Shown: in pieces, positions 15,517 through 25,148 of the stretch
Layout: the number at the start of each line of letters is the position of its first letter
How positions within the stretch are numbered: the stretch's first letter is position 1
From: Acidobacteriota bacterium
Lineage (GTDB): Bacteria > Acidobacteriota > Vicinamibacteria > Vicinamibacterales > UBA2999
Length of the DNA stretch: 50,561 nucleotides
Direction of reading: 5' to 3'
NCBI GenBank assembly: GCA_020851325.1
Contig: JADZCY010000257.1
Coordinates: 1-50,561, forward strand
Notes under the pieces: model-generated
Seen by the model: only the letters and a program-made list of their open reading frames with translations
Told to the model about the DNA's origin: nothing
The model's database searches: none
Position numbers and translations under genes: made by a program

Positions 15517-16476
15517 CGATCTTTTCCGTATCTCCTGCGAGATTCGGGCGAGTTCGATCATCAGCTTCTCGTAGGCGGCCTGCCATTCGGCGGGAGGCAG
15601 TTTGTCTCGCTGCTGCTTCAGCGTTTCCGCTTCGGTCTCGAGATTGCGCCGCTGCGTCAACAGCGCCGCCAGTTCGGGATTGCTGGCGGCGGAGATCGGT
15701 TCGGCGTCGAGGTTCCACAGGCGGGCGAAGGCGCCGTCCGGCCCCTCGGCGCCTTCTTCCCGGCCCACGCCGTCGCCGTTGTCGTCCAGCACCGCGCGCT
15801 CGGTAGTGAGCTGGCCTCGCTGCTCGTAGTGCTGCTTCACCGCCAGGCTCGTCGCGTCGAACACCTCGTGGATCGAGATGCGGCCGTTCTTGTCGAGGTC
15901 GGTCGACAACTCCCCCATCGCCTTGACGAAGTACTCGGGGAACACCGTCGCGTACTTCTGCGCCGCGGAATTGGTCGCCGTGATGACGACGCGGTTCTTG
16001 CCCTTGAGCGAGTCCACGAACGGAAAGCTCGCCTCGGTGGTGTTGACGAGGATGAGACGCGCCGGGATGCCGGTGAGGAGTTGATTCCATTCGGTGGCGG
16101 TGAGGTCCGGCCCGACGAGGTTGAACTTGGCGACGTCGCCGTCGAAGGTGCCGTGGCCGAACAGCACGATCATCAGCAGATCGTCCTTCGTGGCCGTCTT
16201 GCGAATCTCTCCGAGCACCTGGCGCACGTTGGCGGCGCTGCCGGTGGTGCCGCCCTGGACGGATTCATCCACCAGCAGCTTGATGTTCGCCGCGTCGAAC
16301 CCGTGACGCTCGACGAGCGCCTGCTGCAGCGACGTCCGCCACGCCTGCATCTGTTCGGCGTACTTCTCGCCACCCGAGGCGCCGGAGACAACGACCGCCC
16401 AGCGCGTTTCGGCTGCCGCCAGCCCGGGAGCGAGCAGCAGCATCGCCAGCGCGCACGTCCGCAAGAGCCTGTTCAT
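15514..16476 (-). CDS. Exported caspase/C13-fold protein lacking the catalytic cysteine
   Basis: A 320-residue protein with a signal peptide (MNRLLRTCALAMLLLAPGLAAAE). The fold resembles caspase/legumain proteins: MIVLFGHGTFDG carries the His-Gly pair and PARLILVNTTEAS is the strand that normally ends in the nucleophilic Cys. That Cys is absent, and the mature protein contains no cysteine at all, so it cannot be a cysteine protease. A canonical EF-hand loop, DLDKNGRISIHE, and an Asp-rich LDDNGDG follow, then a C-terminal coiled coil (LEAETLKQQ type). ATG 16476 has AAGGA upstream; MM at 16497/16494 is less likely. It is the last gene of the MoxR operon. Confidence 0.8.
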   Translation of the reverse strand: MNRLLRTCALAMLLLAPGLAAAETRWAVVVSGASGGEKYAEQMQAWRTSLQQALVERHGFDAANIKLLVDESVQGGTTGSAANVRQVLGEIRKTATKDDLLMIVLFGHGTFDGDVAKFNLVGPDLTATEWNQLLTGIPARLILVNTTEASFPFVDSLKGKNRVVITATNSAAQKYATVFPEYFVKAMGELSTDLDKNGRISIHEVFDATSLAVKQHYEQRGQLTTERAVLDDNGDGVGREEGAEGPDGAFARLWNLDAEPISAASNPELAALLTQRRNLETEAETLKQQRDKLPPAEWQAAYEKLMIELARISQEIRKRS

Positions 16477-16493
16477 GGTGCGTCCTTCGTCCA

Positions 16494-18713
16494 TCATGCC
16501 AGCCCCCAGCGGCGCCGCAGCAGCCATTCGCCGCCGAGGCAGCTCATGATGGCCAGCAGCGTCCACACGTTGTGCCAGAGATCGCGGGTTTCGGTCACCG
16601 GCGTCGATGGCGCCGCGGCCCTCACGAGGTCCGCCAGTTCCCCCGCCTGCCCCGCCGGCAGATAGCGGCCCCGCGTCGTCGCCGCCAGCCGTTGCAGCAG
16701 CGCGACGTTCTGTCGCGGATCGCTCATCTCGATATCGACACCGCCGGCCAGCACGTGACGTGTGGCCACGCCCAGCGTCGTGCCGGGACGGCGAGCATCC
16801 GCGGCAAGGGTGTAGACGCCGGGGCGATCGAACGTCGCCGGCGCGACGTAGCGGCCCGTGCCGGCATCGGTCAACGCCGGCACAATCGTCCGCACTTCGC
16901 CGTCCGGCGTCGTCACGTTGACGGTGACCTCGGCGTCGGTGACGGGACCAAAGCGTTCGTCGCGCACCATCACCACCACCGGCTCGGTCGTTCCCGGCAC
17001 CGCCACCGACATCGTCGGCATCGACACCTGCCCCGGTGCCGTGGCGGCCAGCCAGCGGACGAGTTGCCGCCAGATGGTGTCGTAGGCGGTGTCGGATGAC
17101 GGCCGCATCATGCGCCAGCGCCACGACGCTTCGCCGGCAAAGACCATCGTGCGTCCCTGTCCGTATCGCTGCACGGCAATCAGCGGATGCGCATCGCCAC
17201 CGGGACTCGCGGTGACGGCCAGCACCTGCGCGCCGGGACGCGGGCCACCGACGAGCGACACGGAGGCGAGCGCCGGCAACTGACTCCACAACGCGCGGCT
17301 GCTTTCGATCGACGCGGCAAGTCGCGTCGCCGGATGCGCGGCGCCATCCGCCGTCACCGCTGGCGCGTTCACCGCCGCGCCTTCGCCGTCGAAGCCTGCT
17401 GCCCCGCGCGTGCGCCGATCGGACAGATCCACCGGCAGCACTTCGGCCAGCGGCGTGTTGCTCAGCCCTTCGCGATCGAACGAGCGCGCGCCGAGCACCA
17501 GCAGGCCGCCGCCGCGTTCGGCGACGAAGCGCGCGGTGAGTTCGAGTTGCTCGCGCGTGAACGCGTCCGCGGCGATGTTACCGAAGACAACGGCGTCGTA
17601 TTGGAACAACGCTTCGCGCGTGGACGGGTAACCGTTCGACAACGCTGCGGCGCGTCGTTCACCCGCCTGCACGAAATACGTATCGCGGCCATCGTCGTTC
17701 TGCCCCTTGCGAACGACGGCGTCGACGTCGAGGCCGGGATCCGAGGCAAGCGCGCGCTTGAGGAAGGTGTGCTCGAAACCGGGCGCGCCCTCGATGATCA
17801 GGATGCGCCGCCGCGCCGCCTGCGGCGGCACCAGCACGCTGCGCGCGTTGTTGGCGGTGACGAGTTCGCCATCGGCCGCTGGCGTGTCGATGGTGTAGAC
17901 GGTGGGCTGTTCCGCCGGAGGTGTGACGGTGAACACCTCGTGCATCGGCGCGCCATCGGCGGGCGGCGTGACGCGGCGGACCTCGACGGGACGGCCATTG
18001 GCGCTCAGGCGCAGGTCGATCGGCTGCACGCCGAAGCCGCGGCTCGTCACCGACACGCTCAGGTCGATGGCGGCTTCCGGAAGAATCGGCTCGCCGGCGG
18101 TGAGGTTCACCACTTCGCGATCGCGCGCCGGCGCGACGCTGCCGACGCCCACGGCAAACACCGGCGCGCCATCGAGTCGTCCGGCGTCGAGCGGCCGGCC
18201 CGACGTATCGCCACCATCCGAGACGACGACGATCCCTGCCAGCGATTCGGCGCGATAGCGCTGCGCGGCGTCCTCGACGGCGGTGGTGAGGTCGCTGCGA
18301 GCGGCGTCCGCCGCCCAGGCGGCGCCATCCGCCGGCTTCTGCAGCGCATCGCCAAAGCTCAGGAGCTCGACGCGCACGCCGGGCGCCAGCGTGGTGGCGA
18401 GCGACGATGCCACGTTACGTGCCGCGGCCAGGCGGGTGGCGCCGTTGTCTTCGTCGGCGACGCTCATACTGCGCGACACGTCCACCAGCACCGGCAGCAC
18501 ACGCGGTGTGGCGACGTTCGACTCGCGCACCAGCACCGGCCGCAGCAACGCGACGACGATGGCGAGCAGAGTGAAGGCGCGGAGCGCGGTGAGGGCGAGG
18601 CGCTGAGCATCCGTGAGCGGCGCGACGCGTCGATACGCCGCCCACGCCATCAGCAGGGCGAACGCGACGATCAGGGTGTAGCCCCACCACGGCAGCGCGA
18701 CGGCAAACTGCAT
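16494..18713 (-). CDS. Membrane protein with VWA and glutamine-amidotransferase-like domains
   Basis: A 739-residue inner-membrane protein. Two N-terminal helices (about 8-24 and 42-62) precede a von Willebrand A domain with the MIDAS motif LVDVSRSMS and a second metal loop VVVSDGGDTSG. Then come an Ig-like part and a class-I glutamine-amidotransferase-like domain (about 305-480, RILIIEGAPGFEHTFL... and YDAVVFGNIAADAF) that lacks an evident Cys-His-Glu triad. A C-terminal helix with GGEWLLRRRWG ends the protein. It resembles the large VWA proteins found beside BatA/DUF58 genes. It starts 6 nt after the DUF4175 gene and ends just before the caspase-like gene. Function is unknown; a scaffold for MoxR-dependent metal-ion insertion or assembly is a guess. 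Confidence 0.85.
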   Translation of the reverse strand: MQFAVALPWWGYTLIVAFALLMAWAAYRRVAPLTDAQRLALTALRAFTLLAIVVALLRPVLVRESNVATPRVLPVLVDVSRSMSVADEDNGATRLAAARNVASSLATTLAPGVRVELLSFGDALQKPADGAAWAADAARSDLTTAVEDAAQRYRAESLAGIVVVSDGGDTSGRPLDAGRLDGAPVFAVGVGSVAPARDREVVNLTAGEPILPEAAIDLSVSVTSRGFGVQPIDLRLSANGRPVEVRRVTPPADGAPMHEVFTVTPPAEQPTVYTIDTPAADGELVTANNARSVLVPPQAARRRILIIEGAPGFEHTFLKRALASDPGLDVDAVVRKGQNDDGRDTYFVQAGERRAAALSNGYPSTREALFQYDAVVFGNIAADAFTREQLELTARFVAERGGGLLVLGARSFDREGLSNTPLAEVLPVDLSDRRTRGAAGFDGEGAAVNAPAVTADGAAHPATRLAASIESSRALWSQLPALASVSLVGGPRPGAQVLAVTASPGGDAHPLIAVQRYGQGRTMVFAGEASWRWRMMRPSSDTAYDTIWRQLVRWLAATAPGQVSMPTMSVAVPGTTEPVVVMVRDERFGPVTDAEVTVNVTTPDGEVRTIVPALTDAGTGRYVAPATFDRPGVYTLAADARRPGTTLGVATRHVLAGGVDIEMSDPRQNVALLQRLAATTRGRYLPAGQAGELADLVRAAAPSTPVTETRDLWHNVWTLLAIMSCLGGEWLLRRRWGLA

Positions 18714-18719
18714 GTGGGC

Positions 18720-21700
18720 CTATCGTGTCGGCTTTCTCGGCGCGGCGAGCGACTGGTAGTAGCGATCGACCATGTCGCGATACTCGTCGGCCACGCCCGT
18801 GTGTCCGCCGACATTGAGCCGCTCGCGGGCCTCACGTTCGCGCAGCTGTGACGACAGCCGCGACTCGGTGCGTTCGAGCGCGAGCAGCAGGTTCTTCTTC
18901 AGCGTCTCCCACTTCGAGAAGTCCTGCTTGAACGACTCGGTGCCGGGCGCGGACAGACTCGGATACCAGTTCTTCGGCGTCGTCGGCGCGTCGCGCATAT
19001 CGGAATTCTGCTGCCGGAGTTCACCGGCCAGACGCTGCGCTTCCTGAAGACGCGCGGCCGCATCACGCTGCAGTTGTCCCATGCGATCGCCGCCGCCACC
19101 GCCGCCGCCACCCGAACCCGGCTGCTGCGACGGCGAGCCCTGTTGCCCCGGCGATTGTCCCTGTGCCGGCGATGACGACTGCTGCGGCGTGCTGCCGGGC
19201 TGCGCACCCTGCTGCCCGCGCTGCCCCTGCTGACCTTGCTGGCCCTGCTCTCCAGGCTTCTGGCCGGGCCGTCCTGCCTGGGCGTCCTGGCCCGCCTGAT
19301 CCGAATCGGCCGCACGCTGCAGGTCGTCGATGGCGCGCTGCACCTCGGAGAGTCGATCGCGCAGCTCACCGGCGCGGGCCAGTTGATCCGACAGCCGCTC
19401 GGTTTCGCGATCGGCCGTGCCGGCGGCCTGTCCGAGTTCGCCGGCAACGCGATCCAGCATGCGGGCCAGTTCACGGCCCTCCGCCGACGCGCGGGCGTCG
19501 CTGCCCTGCTGGCGCAGCCCGTCTGCCGCCGCACGCATTCGTTGGCTCACGCGTTCGCGATTCAGTTGCTCGGCCGCCGCGGCCGCGGTACGCCGGGCTT
19601 CGATCTCGTCCTGATCGCCGCTGTTCCCACCCACCTGGCTCAACTCGCGCGCCTGATTGCGCAACCGGTCGGCGCGATCCGCCAGGCGATCCTGCTCCGC
19701 CGCCAGTCGTCGTCGCGCGTCGTCTCCGGTGCCGCTCGCACCGGTGCGATCCGCTTCGTTGGCGAGACGACGTTCGGCTTCGGCCAACTGGCGCGCTTCG
19801 AACTGCAGGTCGCCCATGGCGCGGCGACGTTCATCCGGCCGTGCGCGCTCCATCTGACGCGACAGCTCGCGCAGTTGCTCGAGCGCCCGGCCGCTGCGCG
19901 CGCTCGCTTCGTCCGGCGCCTCGCGCCGCAGGTCGCTGCTGGCGCCGCGCATCTGTTCCGCGATCTCGCGAAGACGACGACTGCTGCCGCTCGACGACGC
20001 CTGTTGCTGCCCGGACGCCCCGCTCGCCTGGCTGTTCTGCTGCTGCTGCTGTTGCTCCTGCTGCTGCGAGCCGCTCTGCGCCGCCGCGTTCTGCTGCTGC
20101 ATCTCGCGCGACAACTGATTGGTCTGTTCGCTCAACTGCTGCTGCTCGCGCGTCAGCCGCTCGAGCTGCCGCTTCACTTCCTCGTCTGACAAGCGATCGC
20201 GGTTCTGCGCCAGTTCGCGCTGCGCGCGCTGCAGCGCTTCCTGACGGCGGGCCAACTCGCGCAGTCGCGCCAGCGGATCGGATTCCGCTGACGTGTCCGG
20301 ACGCGTCTCGGTGTTCGTCGGCGTCTCGTAATTGGTTTCCTGCTGCTTGCGCAGCTGCTGATCGAACAGCGTGGAGAGATCCGGCATGCGCCGGTTCGAA
20401 CCGCCACCGCCACCCTGCTGGCGCGCGATCTGGCGATCCTTCACATCCGAGTCGGCTTTCAGCAGTTGCTCGAGCGCCGCCATCTCGTGCGGCAGCGCCT
20501 CGCTCGTCTTCAACCCGTCGAGTGCCGTCGACGCGCGCCCCATCGACTCCACCGCACGCGCCAGTGGATTCTCGGTCCCCGGCGTCATCGTCTGGCCAGG
20601 CCGCGGGCGACGACGTCCAGGATCGGCGAGCGCCTGCGCCACTTCGCTCGCCTGCTCGGCGGCACGCATGCGGAGTTCGCGCTGCGCTTCGGCCACGGCC
20701 TTGATGTCGGCGGCGGAGCCGGCGCGATCGGCGCGGCGCGCCCGCGCGTCCAGCTTCCATGTCGCCGCGATGATCTCCTTCTGCGCCTCGGCCAATTCCT
20801 GAAGCTCCGGACTGCCGCCCTGCATGCCGGCGGCCTGGCTCTGCGCGGCGCGGAAGGTTTCTTCGAACGGCTTCACTTCGAGGAAGAAGATGTCGCTGCG
20901 GGTCTCGGCACTCTGCCGGCCCTGACCGACGTCGCGAGTCCGCGCGTAGTAGGTGACGAAGTCGCCGGGACGCACGCCGAGATCTTCGAGATGGATCAGG
21001 TGACGTCCGGTGGCCGATGCGGCGCGTTGCGTCGGGAACGGCACCACGGTGTCGCGCTTGCCCGGCGTCTGGAACACGAGTTCGAGCGACGCCAGCGCAA
21101 AGTCGTCTTCTGCCGCGGCTTCGACGAGCACCTCCTCGATCGGCGAGACCTCCTTGTCGCCACCGGGCCGCAGCACGCGGATATCGGGCGGGCGATCGTT
21201 GATCAGACGGATGAAGTATTCCGTTTCGCCGGGATTCTCGAGGCCATCAACGTCGGTGAGCGCGATGCGATACGAGCCGTCGGCCTTCAGCGGCAGCGTC
21301 GCGCGCAGTTCGGTGTCGTCGCCCGTCAACGGAATCGACGTCTCACCGAGCGCGAGCGCACCGGTGTCCACGGCTTTGTCCGTCGTGACCACGAGTGAGA
21401 CTTCAGTGCCCGCGGGACCGTAGATGTCGCCGCCGCGTTCCTCGTGTCGATCGGGCAGGCCCATCGCCTTCGGGTAGCGGTAGGTCAGATCGATCCGTTC
21501 GACACGCGCCGGGCGAATGACGTCGATGGCGTAGTCCGCCGATCGAGCGGGGCCGACGTCCACGCGATACGGAAACGATTGATCGGCCTTCGCCAGCGTC
21601 CACTCGTAGGCGCCGTCAGCCGCCGCCGTCATCGTGACGCGCTCGGCGTCCTCGCCGTTACCGATGACGATCTCGGGGACGATGCCAATCTCCACACCAT

Positions 21701-22316
21701 GGATGCGCGCGGTAATGCGCAGTGGCTCGCCAGCCCGAACCTTCGCGGTGCCGGGCGTCACGTCGATCAGAACACGCGCGGGGAACAGATACGCGATGGC
21801 GGTCGCCGTGCCGCGACGGGCCATCGGCGCAAACGCGACAGCGGCGCCGATCAGCACGATGGAGGCCACGCCCGCGGCAATGAACGCGCGTCGCAGCGTG
21901 TCGCTGGCGACGGATGTTTCCGGGCCGGTGTCGCCAATGGCGCGGGCCGCGGCGGCGGCAATGCGCCGCGCTGCCACCGTGTCCTGCTGGCCGTGCTGCA
22001 CCGCGGTCACCACCACATCGTCCAGGCCGCCGTGCCGTTCCTCGATGAAGCGCGCCAGTTGCAGATCGGAGGGCGGCGTGCGGAACGGCCGCAGAGCGGC
22101 GAGCAGCACGAGCGCGACGAGGCCGAGCACGAGGACGGTGAGCGCGGAGGTGAGCAGGCCTTCGACGCCAAGGAGGGATGCGGTGAGGAGTCCAAGCAGG
22201 AACGTCGCCGCGCCGGCGCTGGCGCCAATCGACCACGCGCGCAGCCGTTCGCGGCGCGTCCACCGGCGCCTGACTTCGGCGAGGATTGCCCCAAGCTCGT
22301 GCGCGTGCTGGGTCAC
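18720..22316 (-). CDS. DUF4175-type giant membrane protein with Gln-rich coiled coil
   Basis: A 1198-residue protein. Two helices near residues 28-75 and a third near 145-165 anchor it; the middle (about 170-480) looks like beta-sandwich, with repeated Asp/Gly-rich loops. From about residue 500 it is a long Arg/Glu/Gln-rich coiled coil (RRLREIAEQMRGASSDLRRE). It is interrupted by a Gln run near 735-765 and a Gly-Gln/Pro low-complexity stretch near 1018-1075 with an octa-glycine. It matches the arrangement of the DUF4175 family. It lies fourth from the operon's 3' side, 33 nt after the BatA-type gene. No enzymatic motif is visible; a structural, peptidoglycan-facing or scaffold role is possible. 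Confidence 0.85.
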   Translation of the reverse strand: MTQHAHELGAILAEVRRRWTRRERLRAWSIGASAGAATFLLGLLTASLLGVEGLLTSALTVLVLGLVALVLLAALRPFRTPPSDLQLARFIEERHGGLDDVVVTAVQHGQQDTVAARRIAAAAARAIGDTGPETSVASDTLRRAFIAAGVASIVLIGAAVAFAPMARRGTATAIAYLFPARVLIDVTPGTAKVRAGEPLRITARIHGVEIGIVPEIVIGNGEDAERVTMTAAADGAYEWTLAKADQSFPYRVDVGPARSADYAIDVIRPARVERIDLTYRYPKAMGLPDRHEERGGDIYGPAGTEVSLVVTTDKAVDTGALALGETSIPLTGDDTELRATLPLKADGSYRIALTDVDGLENPGETEYFIRLINDRPPDIRVLRPGGDKEVSPIEEVLVEAAAEDDFALASLELVFQTPGKRDTVVPFPTQRAASATGRHLIHLEDLGVRPGDFVTYYARTRDVGQGRQSAETRSDIFFLEVKPFEETFRAAQSQAAGMQGGSPELQELAEAQKEIIAATWKLDARARRADRAGSAADIKAVAEAQRELRMRAAEQASEVAQALADPGRRRPRPGQTMTPGTENPLARAVESMGRASTALDGLKTSEALPHEMAALEQLLKADSDVKDRQIARQQGGGGGSNRRMPDLSTLFDQQLRKQQETNYETPTNTETRPDTSAESDPLARLRELARRQEALQRAQRELAQNRDRLSDEEVKRQLERLTREQQQLSEQTNQLSREMQQQNAAAQSGSQQQEQQQQQQNSQASGASGQQQASSSGSSRRLREIAEQMRGASSDLRREAPDEASARSGRALEQLRELSRQMERARPDERRRAMGDLQFEARQLAEAERRLANEADRTGASGTGDDARRRLAAEQDRLADRADRLRNQARELSQVGGNSGDQDEIEARRTAAAAAEQLNRERVSQRMRAAADGLRQQGSDARASAEGRELARMLDRVAGELGQAAGTADRETERLSDQLARAGELRDRLSEVQRAIDDLQRAADSDQAGQDAQAGRPGQKPGEQGQQGQQGQRGQQGAQPGSTPQQSSSPAQGQSPGQQGSPSQQPGSGGGGGGGGDRMGQLQRDAAARLQEAQRLAGELRQQNSDMRDAPTTPKNWYPSLSAPGTESFKQDFSKWETLKKNLLLALERTESRLSSQLREREARERLNVGGHTGVADEYRDMVDRYYQSLAAPRKPTR

Positions 22317-22349
22317 CGTTGGTTCATCCTATCAAGTCGCCGGCGCCGT

Positions 22350-24251
22350 TCATCCGGCACGCCGGCCGATCAATCCTTCGCCCGCCAGGGCGACGAACAT
22401 CGCGACAAGGCCGAGTTGCCACAGCCGCTGTTCGCTCTCGGCGCGCCGCGCCTCGTCCACGGGATCCGCCTTGGCCGCCGGCGGCGTCCGCGGCACGGAC
22501 CGCGTGAAGTCGTCGGCGGTCACGCGGCGCAGACTCGATTCCGCCGGGTCGACGTTCACGGCCACGCGTCGTGCTCCCGGCGTGCCCTCGTCCAGGGTGG
22601 CCACGCCGGGCGCAGCGGGCACGCCCGGCGGCACCGACGGCAGCGTCCACGCGCGTGGTTCACGCGTGCCCTCGGTGAGGTAGCGCGCCGTTTCGACCAC
22701 GAATGGCACGAACGCCGGGCTGAGCGGGAAGCGATTCCACTGGTTGTCGAGGTCCGACGCGAAGATCAGCAGGCGGCCGGTAGGTCGCGGCACTTCGACG
22801 AGCGCGGGGGCGCCGCCGGAGAAGCGCGCCAGCACCGTGCGGCCGGTTTCGTCGACGCGGCGATAGCGCCGGAACGACACATCGCCGAGTGCCTCGGCCG
22901 GACGCGCGAATGGCCGGAAGATCGGGTGGCGCACGTCGCCGAGCACGAGCGTCGCTGGCAGCGCGCCGGCGTTCACCGGATCGGGAACGACACCGCTGGC
23001 GCCGTCGATGGTCTCGCCCAGCGTTGCCATGTCGATGTCCGGGCCCAGCGACAGCCACACGGCGCCGCCGGCGTTCATGAACTGCCGGATGAGCGCCCGG
23101 CCCTGACGATCGAGCGTGCGCGTCGCCAGCACCACGAGCACCTGCTCGCGCTGCACCTGTTCGGGCGTCCACGCCGAAAACGCACGGCCGTCGGCGACCG
23201 TCACCGAAAAGCCCTGGCCGCGATCCGCGACGCCGAGCGCGCGATCGACGTAGAGGCCGCCGCCGCGTTCACCGGGCTCGGCGACAATCACCGTCGCCCG
23301 CGCCGCGTCGCCGGCGTCGAGCAGGACGAAGCGCTGATCGTCACCAGGCACGCCGCCCTCGTCCACGGCGCTGACACGCGCCGCGCCGCTCGCGGGAATC
23401 GCGGCGGCAAAACTCACCGGCACGGCGGCGTTGGGCGGCGCGGTCACCACCACGCGGTTCGCTTCACGGCCATCGATCTCGAGAATGACGGTGACGTCAC
23501 GCTGTTCGAGGCCGAAGTTCTGCACGGTCGCTTCGATGCGCGCCGGCTCACCAGGCGAGCCACGACGTTCCGCCTGCACCACGGCCACGTTGCGCGACAC
23601 GGCGCCGGTGGACGCCACGCGCAGTTCGATGTCCTCCGGCAAGCCCGCGCGGGCCTGCTCGGTCCATCCGGCTTCCTGGAGATCGCTGACGACCACGAGC
23701 TGTCCGCCACGACCACCGAATGTTTCCGCGGCTCGAGCGACAACGCTTCCAAAGCGCGTGCCGAGCGCACCAGCCTGCGTCACGGCGACGGCCGCGACCG
23801 CAGCGGATCGATCCGTGGATGGCGGCACCACGACGCGCGCATCGAGATCGAAGGTCGCGACGGCGACGGCGTGCGTCGAGGGCGCCTCGCGAATCGCCTG
23901 CGTCGCCAGCGCCCGCGCTTCGGCGATGGTGTCTGGGTGGCCCATGCTGAACGACGTGTCGAGCGCGACGAGCGTCAGCGGTGTGTCGGCTGCCAGCACG
24001 CGGCCACTCAGGTACGGCCGCGCGAACGATCCGGCCAGCAGCACGAGCGCGGACACACGCAGCGCCAGCAGCAGGATCTCGCGCAGGCGGCGCCGCCGCT
24101 GCTGCTCCACCGGCGACCGTTCCAGCAGGCGCACCGCCGGAAAGTCCACCACCGTTTCGGTGCGGCGGTTGAACAGGTGCAGGGCGATCGGCAGCGCGAT
24201 GGCCAGCGCGCCAAGCAGGTAGAGCGGCGACAGGAACGACAGGCCGAACAT
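22350..24251 (-). CDS. BatA-domain VWA membrane protein
   Basis: A 633-residue inner-membrane protein. It opens with the BatA N-terminal double-helix domain (SFLSPLYLLGALAIALPIALHLFNRR, followed by DFPAVRLLE and a second helix ending in FARPYLSG). A VWA domain then carries VALDTSFSMGHPD and LVVVSDLQEAGW. Later parts are Ig-like, with a glutamine-amidotransferase-like segment (LIRQFMNAGGAVWLSLGP), and a final helix. BatA-type proteins partner MoxR ATPases and DUF58 proteins. Its ATG overlaps the DUF58 stop by one base (TGATG), so the two are translationally coupled. Confidence 0.88.
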   Translation of the reverse strand: MFGLSFLSPLYLLGALAIALPIALHLFNRRTETVVDFPAVRLLERSPVEQQRRRRLREILLLALRVSALVLLAGSFARPYLSGRVLAADTPLTLVALDTSFSMGHPDTIAEARALATQAIREAPSTHAVAVATFDLDARVVVPPSTDRSAAVAAVAVTQAGALGTRFGSVVARAAETFGGRGGQLVVVSDLQEAGWTEQARAGLPEDIELRVASTGAVSRNVAVVQAERRGSPGEPARIEATVQNFGLEQRDVTVILEIDGREANRVVVTAPPNAAVPVSFAAAIPASGAARVSAVDEGGVPGDDQRFVLLDAGDAARATVIVAEPGERGGGLYVDRALGVADRGQGFSVTVADGRAFSAWTPEQVQREQVLVVLATRTLDRQGRALIRQFMNAGGAVWLSLGPDIDMATLGETIDGASGVVPDPVNAGALPATLVLGDVRHPIFRPFARPAEALGDVSFRRYRRVDETGRTVLARFSGGAPALVEVPRPTGRLLIFASDLDNQWNRFPLSPAFVPFVVETARYLTEGTREPRAWTLPSVPPGVPAAPGVATLDEGTPGARRVAVNVDPAESSLRRVTADDFTRSVPRTPPAAKADPVDEARRAESEQRLWQLGLVAMFVALAGEGLIGRRAG

Positions 24252-25144
24252 CAGGAGGCCTTCCGCCGCGTCTGCAGATACGACAGCAGCCCCACATCGA
24301 GCGGTTGCGTCGTTTCGAGCTGCACGTAGTCGATGCCGTGCTGGCCGAGCACGGTGCGGTAGCGATCGATCAGCGCGGTCATGCGTGCCTGATAGGCGGC
24401 ACGCACGGACGAGGGCACGGCAATCACTTCCTGACCGGTTTCGCTGTCGCGGAACCGCGCCGCGCGATCGAACGGGAAGGTCAGCTCCGCCGGATCGACG
24501 ATGTGGAACACGATCACTTCCGTGCCGCGGTAGCGAAAGTGCTTCAGGCCTTCGATCACCGTATCGGGATCGTCCAGCAGATCGGAAATCAGCACCACGA
24601 GGCCACGCCGGCTGATGGCGCGGACCAGGTCGCCGAGCGGCTTGGCCATGTCGGTCCGCTCGCCCGGCTGCAGCCGTTCGAGCGCCACCATGATTGCGCG
24701 CAGATGCCCCGCCCGCGCGCTCGCCGGCATCCGCTCGCGGATGCGATCGTCGAACGTCAACAGGCCGACGGCGTCACGCTGGCGGTTCATCAAATAGGCC
24801 AGCGCCGCCGCCAGGTAAGACGCGTACTCGGACTTCGTCAGCGTGTGCGATCCGTACGCCATCGAGCGGCTGACGTCGAGCAGGATGTGGCATTCGAGGT
24901 TGGTCTCCTCCTCGAACTTCTTCACCACGTGCCGATCGGACCGCGCGTAGATCTTCCAGTCCAGCGTCGCCAAATCGTCGCCGGGGATGTATTGCCGATA
25001 CTCGGCGAACTCGACGCTGAAGCCCTTGAACGGACTCCGGTGCAGGCCGGTGATGAATCCCTCGACGATCGTACGCGCCTTGAGATCGATCGTGCCGAGC
25101 CGGGCAATCAGCGCCGGGTCGAGATAGCGGGGCTGCGGCGGCAT
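24251..25144 (-). CDS. DUF58 domain protein (MoxR-associated, VWA-like)
   Basis: A 297-residue soluble protein of the DUF58 family, which carries a VWA-type fold and almost always neighbours a MoxR ATPase. The signature segment reads EYRQYIPGDDLATLDWKIYA (residues about 47-66), followed by RSDRHVVKKFEEETN and the MIDAS-like ILLDVSRSMAYG. The C-terminal part contains VVLISDLLDDPD and the family's conserved tail. It follows MoxR by 4 nt and overlaps the BatA-type gene by one base. Confidence 0.92.
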   Translation of the reverse strand: MPPQPRYLDPALIARLGTIDLKARTIVEGFITGLHRSPFKGFSVEFAEYRQYIPGDDLATLDWKIYARSDRHVVKKFEEETNLECHILLDVSRSMAYGSHTLTKSEYASYLAAALAYLMNRQRDAVGLLTFDDRIRERMPASARAGHLRAIMVALERLQPGERTDMAKPLGDLVRAISRRGLVVLISDLLDDPDTVIEGLKHFRYRGTEVIVFHIVDPAELTFPFDRAARFRDSETGQEVIAVPSSVRAAYQARMTALIDRYRTVLGQHGIDYVQLETTQPLDVGLLSYLQTRRKAS

Positions 25145-25148
25145 GGCC

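Noticed and set aside
15514-16476. Caspase-like gene as an anti-phage or toxin protease
   Set aside because: The mature protein has no cysteine, carries a signal peptide and sits at the end of a MoxR operon; a defence-protease role is not supported.
17187-18851. 554-residue plus-strand ORF opposite the VWA/GATase gene
   Set aside because: Antisense shadow; crosses the boundary into DUF4175.
21444-24329. 961-residue plus-strand ORF opposite DUF4175 and BatA
   Set aside because: Antisense shadow spanning two real genes and their junction.
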